From positions 124,001 to 188,000 of the forward strand of contig CAYPNP010000004.1 of the NCBI GenBank assembly GCA_964412195.1: a DNA stretch of 64,000 bases, in the 5' to 3' direction. Positions 16,586 through 24,225 of the stretch are shown here, piece after piece (within the stretch, counting starts at the first letter, position 1; every line of letters begins with the position of its first letter). A model generated the notes under the pieces. The model did no database searches. It was not told where the DNA came from and was given only the letters and a program-made list of their open reading frames with translations. Both the position numbers and the translations under genes were made by a program. The DNA comes from CAYPNP01 sp964412195 (lineage in GTDB: Bacteria > Acidobacteriota > JAAYUB01).

Positions 16586-18901
16586 CTAGAAGATGAAGTC
16601 GCAGCCTGCCGGGTTGTTGGTGGTCAGCCGGTCGCTGATCGCCGAGGTCATCTGCCAGCCCCGCAGGTACAGCGTCCCCGCCGCCCGGTGCTGCCCCGGG
16701 TAGTACCGGAACAGCATCTGCCACGAGGTCATCCACGGCGGGCTGCTGATCGTCACCAGCCCCGGCACCTCGCTCACGAACGCCGTGCCGACGACCCACC
16801 ACCCCTTGTACGGCCCCGCCATGATCGACCAAACGAAGGCCCCGGTCACGCTGTTGACGCACAGCCGCCCCCGCCCCGCGTCGTCGTAGAAGCTCAGGTC
16901 GAAGGGGTCCACTTCGATCGTGCCCGTGGCCGTGCACTCCGCCGCCCCCACCGTCACCGTCAGCGTCCAGTGGTACACCCCGCCGGAGTAGTACGTGTGG
17001 GTTGGGAACTGGTCCGTAGAGGTCTCGCCGTCGCCGAAGTCCCACTGGAACGCCACCGGATCCAGGCAGTTGCTCAGCCCCACGTTGCAGGTGAAGTTCA
17101 CCTCCAGCGGCGCCAGCCCGCTGGTGGGGCTCGCCGACGCGTCGCAGCTCACCTCGCACACGCTCACCGTACCCCCGGCGGTGCACGTCTCGCCGTCGAC
17201 CGTCACCGTCAGGGTGTAGTTGTAGGAGCCGCCATACTGGTAGGTGTGCGCCGGGTTCTGCTCGGTCGACGTATTGCCGTCGCCGAAGTCCCAGGCCCAG
17301 GCGGGCGTGCCCGCGCAGCCGGTGTAATCCACCGTGCCGGCGAACGCCACGTCCAGCGGGGCCGCGCCGGAGTCCGGCGTGGCCGTGGCCGTGCAGCCGC
17401 TCACGGTGCAGGCGATGCAGGGATTGCAGGCATACGTCGGGGGCGCCGAGACCACGATGTCGTCGACGTAGCAGTCGTTGCCGTAGGCGCTGGTGCCCAG
17501 CAGGCCGATCATGACGCCGGGCAGGCCGGTGTACGCCCCCAGATCGACGGTGTGCTGCGCCCAACCGGCGGTGCCGGTGTAACGCGGCACGGCCGTGCCG
17601 ACATTCGCCCAGTTCGTCCCGCCGTCGGTGGACGCCTGCACCTGAACCGTGTCCGCGTTGGTGTACACGGTGTCATGGTACATCCAGAAGCTGAGGGACA
17701 CCTGGGTGTAGGTGGAGAGATCCAGCGCCGTCCCGTAGTAGAGCCGGGTGCTGTTGCCGGAGCTGGCCGTCCAGGAATTGAAGCCGGCCATGTTGGGGAC
17801 CGAGTGCGGTGTAACCCCGGAGGGATGGGCCGAAGTCGCATAGGTGATCCATTCGCCGGCGGTGCCGCTGACGTCGGCCACCACCCAACCGGCCGGGATC
17901 GCCGGGGGGGTGACGCCGGCAAAGTTCTGGCTGTAGATGATCCCATCCCAGGTCATCTGGCCGACCAGTAGCGTGAAAGCCCCAGTCCATGTGCCGACGG
18001 TTGCATCGATGTCCAGTACGAACTGGATCAGGGTGCCGCAGGGGATGTCCTCCGCCAACTGGACGGTGAAGTCCGTCTGGCCCGCCACCGTGGCGCCCGC
18101 GGCGATGTCGCCGAAATTGGCCGTTCCGTTCACCACCGTGACGCCGGGGGTGGGAGACATCAGGGTGGCAGTGACGGCGCTGGCGGTCGCATCCCCCGAG
18201 TTGGTCAGGCTGACGTTGATGGACAGGGTTTCCCCCGGGTCGGCAAAACCGTCGTCGTCCCCTGGACCGCCGCTGGGACAGGTGTCCGTCCAGATATTGC
18301 CGGCGTAGGCCAGGACGGGACCGCCGACGTGGATGGTGATCGAGTCGACATACATGTTGTTGCCGTACGCGCCGATCCCCAGGAACCCCACCATGACGCT
18401 GGCCTGGCCGAGGTAGGTCGACAGGTCGATGGAATGCAGGGCCCAGCCGGTGGATCCGTTGTACCGCGGCACGGCCGTGCCCACGTCGATCCAGTTGGCG
18501 CCGCCGTTGGTGGACACCTGGACCTGGATCCGGTCGTTGGCCGTGGTGTAGCCGGTATCATGGTACATGTAGAAATTGACAGTGGCCGGGGACTGCCCGT
18601 AGGTCAGGTTGAGCGCCGTCTGGTAGTAGAGGCGGGTGCTGTTGCCCGAGGTGGCGGTGAAGGAGTTGAACTTGGCCATCCGAGTCCCGGCATACGGGCT
18701 GCAGGTGGGAAAGGTGCCGCTCGACTCGGTGGTCCAGTTGCCGCTGGTGCCGGTCACGTCCAGCTGGGCCCAGCCGGCCGGCAGGGGCCCGGCCGAGCCG
18801 GCGGTCCCCTCGAAGCCTTCGAACACGTTGACCTGGGCGGCCGCCGCTCCGGCCAGGAGCAGGACCAGCAGGCCGACGCCCAATAAATTCCTCCCGTGCA
18901 T
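16586..18901 (-). CDS. Secreted anchor-J/PKD protein, tandem member 3
   Basis: The 771-residue exported protein shares only its C-terminal part with the other members. After the signal peptide (MHGRNLLGVGLLVLLLAGAA) come two sandwich domains of the choice-of-anchor-J type (FEGFEGTAG...GWAQLDV and SQNFAGV...GWVVADV, each ending YVDSI or YVDDI) separated by a CARDB-like domain (VSLTNSGDATASAV). Two PKD domains (WAWDFGDGNTS, FQWDFGDGETS) and the shared C-terminal domain (DDAGRGRLCVNSVTG) follow. ATG 18901 follows GGAGGATGT. Binding or adhesion is inferred. Confidence 0.85.
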   Translation of the reverse strand: MHGRNLLGVGLLVLLLAGAAAAQVNVFEGFEGTAGSAGPLPAGWAQLDVTGTSGNWTTESSGTFPTCSPYAGTRMAKFNSFTATSGNSTRLYYQTALNLTYGQSPATVNFYMYHDTGYTTANDRIQVQVSTNGGANWIDVGTAVPRYNGSTGWALHSIDLSTYLGQASVMVGFLGIGAYGNNMYVDSITIHVGGPVLAYAGNIWTDTCPSGGPGDDDGFADPGETLSINVSLTNSGDATASAVTATLMSPTPGVTVVNGTANFGDIAAGATVAGQTDFTVQLAEDIPCGTLIQFVLDIDATVGTWTGAFTLLVGQMTWDGIIYSQNFAGVTPPAIPAGWVVADVSGTAGEWITYATSAHPSGVTPHSVPNMAGFNSWTASSGNSTRLYYGTALDLSTYTQVSLSFWMYHDTVYTNADTVQVQASTDGGTNWANVGTAVPRYTGTAGWAQHTVDLGAYTGLPGVMIGLLGTSAYGNDCYVDDIVVSAPPTYACNPCIACTVSGCTATATPDSGAAPLDVAFAGTVDYTGCAGTPAWAWDFGDGNTSTEQNPAHTYQYGGSYNYTLTVTVDGETCTAGGTVSVCEVSCDASASPTSGLAPLEVNFTCNVGLSNCLDPVAFQWDFGDGETSTDQFPTHTYYSGGVYHWTLTVTVGAAECTATGTIEVDPFDLSFYDDAGRGRLCVNSVTGAFVWSIMAGPYKGWWVVGTAFVSEVPGLVTISSPPWMTSWQMLFRYYPGQHRAAGTLYLRGWQMTSAISDRLTTNNPAGCDFIF

Positions 18902-19078
18902 ACATCCTCCTATCCGACAAATTGGAATTGCATCCCAGGGACACGATCCGTGCCTACGCCATTTGAACGGGACCCACCCGAGCCGCGCATGGTGACATCC
19001 AATCACTGCTAATGTTGGAAACATGATATCGCAACCGTTCCGATCCGTCAACGGTAGCGTCCGCTTCCCAGGAGCCGC

Positions 19079-19195
19079 AAGCCGAACGCTGAATATCGAA
19101 CGCCGAACGCTGAACGAAATCCAGCGAGTCCGGAGGTGGAGGAATTCCCGTTCAGCGTTCAACGTTCGGCGTTCAACGTTCGGCGTTCGGTTTGC
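19079..19195. repeat. Heptad-arm inverted element, copy 3
   Basis: The left arm (TCGAACGCCGAACGCTGAACG) and right arm (CCGTTCAGCGTTCAACGTTCG and two more units) flank a core with AAATCCAGCGAGTCC and GGAGGAATTCC. It lies in the 460-bp gap 18902-19361, which otherwise holds the gene-3 leader and the edge of the 689-bp duplicate. Confidence 0.75.
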
Positions 19196-19243
19196 CCTAC
19201 ATTGCCTGCGCCTACTTTCCGGATTGTGTTTCTGGCCTTTCGT

Positions 19244-19932
19244 GCGGTTCGTGGTTTCTGATCGCTCGGTTGCGGCTCTGAACCGCGCCGGGCCCTGGCG
19301 GTGAAAAAAAACGGCGCGGGGAAGGCCCCGCGCCGGTTGTGGCCGGTGTCCGCCGGACAGTCTAGAAGAAGTTGCAGCCGTCCGGATCGTCCGCCGTGTT
19401 GAGGTCGCTGATCGCCGACGTCAACTGATAGCCCCGCAGGTACAGCGTCCCCGCCGCCCGATGCTGCTCCGTGTAGTACCGGAACAGCATCGACCACGAC
19501 GTCGCCCACGGCGGGCTGTAAATGGTCAGCAGCCCCGGCTCCGCGTCGGTGAAGGCATAGCCCCACACGTAGTACCCCTTGTACGGCCCGGAGAAAAGGA
19601 ACCACATGTACAGCCCGGTCACGCTGTTGGCGCACAGCTGCCCCCGGCCCGCATCGTCGGTGAAGCTCAGGTCGAACGGGTTCACGTAGATCCCGCCCGA
19701 CGTCTCGCACACCGTCGCCCCGGAGGTCACCGTCAGCGTCCACTCGTAGTAGCCGCCCTCGTAGTAGGTGTGGGTCGGATTCGGGTCCGCCGAGACTTCC
19801 CCGTCGCCGAAGTCCCACCAGTACTCGATGGGATCCACGCAGTCCATGGCCTCCACCGTGGAGGTGAAATTCACCTCCAGCGGCGCCACGCCGGTGGTCG
19901 GATCGGCTTCCGCCGCGCAGCTCAGCAGGCAG
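19244..19932. repeat. 689-bp duplicated block, copy B
   Basis: This is the partner of 13572-14260. It spans the PKD and C-terminal domain codons, stop and terminator of the gene 19362-21839. Upstream of 19244 and beyond 19932 the two loci differ. Confidence 0.9.
19304..19334 (-). terminator. Intrinsic terminator of fourth tandem secreted gene
   Basis: Same stem and T-run as at 13632-13662, inside the duplicated block, about 28 bases after the stop at 19362. Confidence 0.9.
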
Positions 19933-21839
19933 ACCGGAGTCGTCCCGCCGCAGACGACGTTCCGGTTGCACCCGCTGGAGTAAGTGAAGCCGCCCGTGGC
20001 ACCGTCGATCTTGTACACCTGGTTGTCGAGGGTGGTGGCGCTGGTGCGATAGGTGCCGATGGCCCCGTACGGTCCGCCATCCACCCAGGCGCCGGTGTTC
20101 ACATCATAGTAGTAGGCGGCGTTGGTGACGGTGGCGCCGCTGTAGATCGCCCCGCCGAGGATCCAGAGCTGCGGCCCGGTCACCGGATCCACCTTCTGGG
20201 TGTAGCCCATTCCGAAATTATCCACGGACAGTGGCGGCACATAGGCGTTCTCGGCGCCCCACGTGCCGGTGGTGAAATCGTAGCACTGCGTACTGGTCAG
20301 TACTGTGCCGGCGGAAATGACCCCGCCCGCGATGCATAGCAGCTTGTGACCATCGCCGGGCCGCGTGAAGATGAACGCGGCGTGGAAGTCCCGGGCCGTG
20401 GTGAAGTTGGGCAACGGCGCCTGCCAGGCGTTCATAACCGGATCGTAGACATACACCGTGGCCAGGTCTCCGCCGCCGGGGGTGGTGGCGCCGCCGGTCA
20501 TGTACAGCAGGCCGGTGGAGGGGTCGGCAACCCAGGACGGCGCCCAGATGGCGGTGTAGGCCGGAGCCGTGCCGGAAGGCGTTTCGGCCACCCACGTGTT
20601 GGTATCCATGTTGTAGGACCACAGCCCGGTGTACGCGCCGGTGGCATCCCCATAGATGTATACCTTGCCGCCCCAGTGCCCGCCGGAACGGGGGTACCCG
20701 CTGGAGCCGAAAGGCGGGGCGGAGGCGGGAACGGCGGACCAGGCATCGGCTGCCGGGTCATAGGTGTTCACCCCGGTGGCGCTGCCATACCCGGCGATGG
20801 ACCAGACCAGGCCGGCATAACCGGCCGCCACGTTGTCCATCAGGCTGCCGAGATCCGGGGCGATATCCACCCAGCCGCCCGCGTCCACCGTCTTGGTGAT
20901 GGTGGCGGCGTCGGAGTAGCCCCCGCCCGAAGCGGTAACCACGCCGGTGACAATCTCCCCCTCGATCGTGCCGGACCCCGGGGTCAGATACACGTCAAAG
21001 TTCACCGTCTCGCCGTCGTTCACGGTCACGCTGGCCGGTCCGGTCAGCATGCCGTTGGCGGTGGTCACGTCGTAGCTCAGGTCGAACGTGCCCACCGCGC
21101 CGGTCAGGTTCATGAGGTGCAGCGTGTGGGTCTGGGGCTCGCCCGGGCAACCGGAGGCGGTGAGGGCGTCCGGCAGAAAGAGGATCTGGGGCACCACCTC
21201 GCCGACAGGGATGACCGCCGGAGGATTCACCATCTGGTCGCAGGGATAGGCACTCATGGTGGGCGGCGTGTAGTTGTCACTGCTGCAGGGATGGTGCGGC
21301 GCATAGTTGTAGCCGTCCCCGTCGTAATACCACGACACATTGGCGTCCGTGGCCCCGGGCCCCGGCGTGGCGTTGACCATGTAATAGGCCACGCAGTAGT
21401 CGGTGTACGCCTGGTACCGGGGGTGATAGATGTCGATCTCGTTGTAGACGCCCGCGGTTTCGTAGTCCCAGGACAAGGTCCCCCAGGAGCCGCCGCCGGT
21501 GCAGGTAGGGGTCCCGACCACGGAAACGTTGTTGACCACCCACCCGGTGGGAAATTTCAGCCAGATGTCGTACACGTATTCCCAGTCATTGGTGTACGAC
21601 TCCGCCCGGAAGCAGAAGTCCGCGGGGAGGCCAGGTTGGTAGTTGGTGGCCCCGCCCATGGACGAATCAAAGACCACGTAGGATCCCGCCAGGGACTGGC
21701 CCGGGGGTCCCGCGGGCGCCCGGCCCGTGCTGGCCACCTGGGCGATCGCCCACGTGCCGGCCAGGAGCGCCAGCAGGAGGATCAGGGCAGCGGGCGCAGT
21801 CCGGCGGCCCGCTGAGGAAGCGAATGGATGTTGCCTCAT
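19362..21839 (-). CDS. Secreted kelch/PKD protein, tandem paralogue 4
   Basis: The 825-residue exported protein is built like paralogues 1 and 2: signal peptide, GSYVVFDSSMGGATN domain, sandwich domain, kelch-like propeller (WSYNMDTNTW, VYVYDPVMNAW), PKD domain and shared C-terminal domain. The propeller and N-terminus have diverged from paralogue 2, yet the last 190 residues are the same, as expected after gene conversion. ATG 21839 is preceded by AAGGAGAGGCAAC. It is probably transcribed alone. Confidence 0.85.
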   Translation of the reverse strand: MRQHPFASSAGRRTAPAALILLLALLAGTWAIAQVASTGRAPAGPPGQSLAGSYVVFDSSMGGATNYQPGLPADFCFRAESYTNDWEYVYDIWLKFPTGWVVNNVSVVGTPTCTGGGSWGTLSWDYETAGVYNEIDIYHPRYQAYTDYCVAYYMVNATPGPGATDANVSWYYDGDGYNYAPHHPCSSDNYTPPTMSAYPCDQMVNPPAVIPVGEVVPQILFLPDALTASGCPGEPQTHTLHLMNLTGAVGTFDLSYDVTTANGMLTGPASVTVNDGETVNFDVYLTPGSGTIEGEIVTGVVTASGGGYSDAATITKTVDAGGWVDIAPDLGSLMDNVAAGYAGLVWSIAGYGSATGVNTYDPAADAWSAVPASAPPFGSSGYPRSGGHWGGKVYIYGDATGAYTGLWSYNMDTNTWVAETPSGTAPAYTAIWAPSWVADPSTGLLYMTGGATTPGGGDLATVYVYDPVMNAWQAPLPNFTTARDFHAAFIFTRPGDGHKLLCIAGGVISAGTVLTSTQCYDFTTGTWGAENAYVPPLSVDNFGMGYTQKVDPVTGPQLWILGGAIYSGATVTNAAYYYDVNTGAWVDGGPYGAIGTYRTSATTLDNQVYKIDGATGGFTYSSGCNRNVVCGGTTPVCLLSCAAEADPTTGVAPLEVNFTSTVEAMDCVDPIEYWWDFGDGEVSADPNPTHTYYEGGYYEWTLTVTSGATVCETSGGIYVNPFDLSFTDDAGRGQLCANSVTGLYMWFLFSGPYKGYYVWGYAFTDAEPGLLTIYSPPWATSWSMLFRYYTEQHRAAGTLYLRGYQLTSAISDLNTADDPDGCNFF

Positions 21840-21854
21840 GTTGCCTCTCCTTGA

Positions 21855-21868
21855 AGGGAACGCCCCCT
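21855..21868 (-). promoter_or_regulatory. Leader hairpin before fourth tandem gene
   Basis: AGGG and CCCT arms separated by six bases lie just before the AAGGAG. The hairpin is weaker than those of paralogues 1 and 2 but in the same place. Confidence 0.35.
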
Positions 21869-22067
21869 CAATAAAATGGTTGCATGGATGAATGCACGCC
21901 GATGAAATAAACCGCCGACCTGATTGATTACTTAATGGTTGTATTTTACCCCATGGAATCGACCCTTGCAACTGCATTTGCCGACATTTTTCGCGCAGAA
22001 AGCCGACATGTATCCTCCATTTTCTGCGACGCTCGCCGGCAGCGCCTCCCCCGACGGGCCTCCGGTC

Positions 22068-22076
22068 TGGTATAAT
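22068..22076 (+). promoter_or_regulatory. Extended -10 promoter of radical SAM gene
   Basis: TGG-TATAAT (TATAAT at 22071-22076) is a perfect extended -10 element 27 bases before ATG 22103. There is no recognisable -35 box. Confidence 0.6.
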
Positions 22077-22102
22077 GCGCGGGTCGCAGGGAGGCGAACG
22101 CC

Positions 22103-22891
22103 ATGCCGCCGGCCCGACCGGTCATTCGCGAGATCCAGGTCAAGGGGGCGCTGACCCCGTCGCGCATCCCCGGCATCGACTACTCGCTGAATCCCTACCT
22201 GGGCTGCGCCTTCGGCTGCTCCTACTGCTACGCGGACTTCATGCGGAAATATTCGGGGCACGCCGAGCCGTGGGGCGGCTTCGTGGACGCCAAGGCCAAC
22301 GTGGCCGACTGCCTGGCGCGGGAGCTGCGGCGGAAGCGGCCCGGCCACGTGAGCCTCAGCCTGGTGACCGACCCGTACCAGCCGGCGGAGCGGCGATTCG
22401 GGTTGACACGCCGCTGCCTGGAGCTGCTGCGGGACGCCCCGGCGTTCACCGTCAGCATCCTGACCCGCTCCCCACTGGTCGCGCGGGACCTGGAACTGTT
22501 TCAGAGCCTGCCCTCCGTGGAGGTGGGCCTGTCCATCGGCACCGACGACGACGCCGTGCGCGCCCGGCTGGAGCCGCGCGCCCCGGCCATCCCCCTGCGG
22601 GTGGAGGCGCTGCGGCGGCTCCGGGCCGGCGGCGTGCGGACCTACGCCTTCATCGGCCCGCTGCTGCCCATGGACCCGGAGCGGCTGGCCGGGATGCTGG
22701 CCGGCGCCGTGGATTACGTCTACATTGACAAGATGAACTATCCCTGGCGGATCCGGTCCCGCTACCGGGAGAACGGCTGGGACGCGTTCCTGGAGCCGGC
22801 GTATTTCCAGCGCACCGCCGCGGTGCTATCCAGGCGGCTTGCGGACGCCGGCGCAGAGATCCACTGCGTCATGAACGGAGAGGAGACCTGA
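22103..22891 (+). CDS. Radical SAM protein, SplB-like (COG1533 type)
   Basis: The 262-residue enzyme carries the radical SAM cluster motif C35-x3-C39-x2-C42 (CAFGCSYCYA) after the typical opening NPYLGC. This layout is that of COG1533 proteins related to spore photoproduct lyase and widely found outside spore-formers. The reaction is unknown; nucleic-acid or cofactor chemistry is possible. The start follows GGGAGG. It stands alone, upstream of low-complexity repeats. Confidence 0.85.
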   Translation: MPPARPVIREIQVKGALTPSRIPGIDYSLNPYLGCAFGCSYCYADFMRKYSGHAEPWGGFVDAKANVADCLARELRRKRPGHVSLSLVTDPYQPAERRFGLTRRCLELLRDAPAFTVSILTRSPLVARDLELFQSLPSVEVGLSIGTDDDAVRARLEPRAPAIPLRVEALRRLRAGGVRTYAFIGPLLPMDPERLAGMLAGAVDYVYIDKMNYPWRIRSRYRENGWDAFLEPAYFQRTAAVLSRRLADAGAEIHCVMNGEET

Positions 22892-22906
22892 GAAGATGAG
22901 GGGATC

Positions 22907-23100
22907 CTATTTGCCATTCGCCATTGATCAATTGCCATCTGCCATTTCAATCCAGAGCCCGACTGACATTCGTGGTGCCGGTGCGCCGTTTCGCCGGTGC
23001 GCCGTTTCGCCGTTTCTCCAATGCGCCGGTGCGCCGTTTCGCCGTTTCGCCGTTTCCCTCTCCCCCCGTCCCCCCGTCTCCCCGTCACCCCGTCGTCTGC
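22907..23100. repeat. Low-complexity repeat arrays
   Basis: Three short-unit arrays lie side by side: TTGCCATTCGCCATT-type units (22910-22955), GCGCCGTTTCGCCG units (22980-23055), and CCCCGTCTCCCCGTC units (23060-23095). The last resembles, on the other strand, the GACGGGGAGACGGGG stretch at 4318-4345. No gene is supported here. Confidence 0.7.
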
Positions 23101-23128
23101 CCATCTACCCGGACCGGGAGGTGCGGAG

Positions 23129-23914
23129 ATGATCCGGGCGCTGCGGTCTCTCTGGATCTGGGGCGCCATCGCCGCTATCGTGCTGGTCGGCTTCCCGCTG
23201 GTGGCCCTGGCGCGGCTGTTCGACCGCGATCCGGCGCGCTACCGCACCGGCCGGATGCTGCGGCGGCTCGGCGTACCCATGGGCTGGGTGAACCCGGCCT
23301 GGCGGGTGCACATCTCCGGCGAGCGCATCGACGATCCCCGCCGGCCCTACGTCGTGGTCAGCAACCACCAGTCCCAGGCCGACATCCCGCTGATCTCCCA
23401 CCTGCCGTGGGAGATGAAATGGATCGCCAAGGAGGACCTGTTCCGGGTGCCCTTCGTCGGCTGGATGATGCGGCTGGCCGGCGACATCCCGCTCGACCGG
23501 GACGACCGCCGCGCCGGAGCGCGGGCCCTGCTGGAGGCGCGGCGCTACCTCGAAAAGAGTTGCTCGGTCATGATCTTCCCTGAGGGCACCCGGTCCCCCG
23601 ACGGCCGGGTCCGCCGGTTCACCGACGGGGCGTTCCTGCTGGCCGTCCGCGCCGGCGTGCCCGTGCTGCCCCTGGCGGTGGAGGGCTCGCGGGACTGCCT
23701 GCCCAAGCAGAGCTGGATCTTCGGCGACACCCAAGACATCCACCTGATGGTGCTGCCGCCGGTGGACACGGCCGGCCTCGGCCCGGCCGACGTGGGCGTG
23801 CTGCGGGACCGGGTCCGGCGGATGATCGTCGAGAAGGTCGCCGCCTGCCGCGGCGTCCCGCCCGCCGAGGTTGACGCCCTGGCGGAAGCTCCGTCCGGCG
23901 AATCCGATTCCTGA
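23129..23914 (+). CDS. plsC: 1-acyl-glycerol-3-phosphate acyltransferase
   Basis: The 261-residue membrane enzyme transfers an acyl chain to lysophosphatidic acid, giving phosphatidic acid for phospholipid synthesis. It has an N-terminal membrane helix (residues 8-30), the catalytic HX4D motif NHQSQAD (H80, D85) and the substrate motif FPEGTRS (150-156). The ATG follows GGGAGGTGCGG. Upstream in-frame starts lie in repeat sequence and would only add low-complexity residues. Confidence 0.92.
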   Translation: MIRALRSLWIWGAIAAIVLVGFPLVALARLFDRDPARYRTGRMLRRLGVPMGWVNPAWRVHISGERIDDPRRPYVVVSNHQSQADIPLISHLPWEMKWIAKEDLFRVPFVGWMMRLAGDIPLDRDDRRAGARALLEARRYLEKSCSVMIFPEGTRSPDGRVRRFTDGAFLLAVRAGVPVLPLAVEGSRDCLPKQSWIFGDTQDIHLMVLPPVDTAGLGPADVGVLRDRVRRMIVEKVAACRGVPPAEVDALAEAPSGESDS

Positions 23915-23926
23915 AAGACCCCTGAC

Positions 23927-24000
23927 AGACGCGGATCGACGCGGATGGACGCGGATCGGGAGCCGGGCCGATCCGCGGAATCCGCGTGAATCTGCGTCGA
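23927..24000. repeat. GACGCGGAT inverted array
   Basis: Three GACGCGGATSG units on the left face GATCCGCGGAATCCGCG and GAATCTGCGTC on the right, forming an imperfect palindrome of about 74 bases. It resembles the centre of the element at 9839-10200. The rest of the gap to 24225 is AT-rich, with no promoter I can call firmly. Confidence 0.65.
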
Positions 24001-24225
24001 GCTCCAACCCGGAGCCAATCCTGCGATTCCGGCCAATTCGGCCCAACCGACTTGTTCATGCAAATCATACAAGACAGACGTAACTATCGAATTTTCCAAT
24101 GTATTGTAAATAAACAAAATATCTGTATCACCCGCCCCCGGTTGCGAGCTTTTTCATTCCCGATTCGGAAAAATCCCCGGCTCCCCCGTTTGATCCCGTG
24201 ACGGATCCTTCGGACGGAGGTGGCC

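Noticed and set aside
22910..23100. Possible CRISPR-like repeats
   Set aside because: Units are 6-14 bases without unique spacers; no cas genes nearby.
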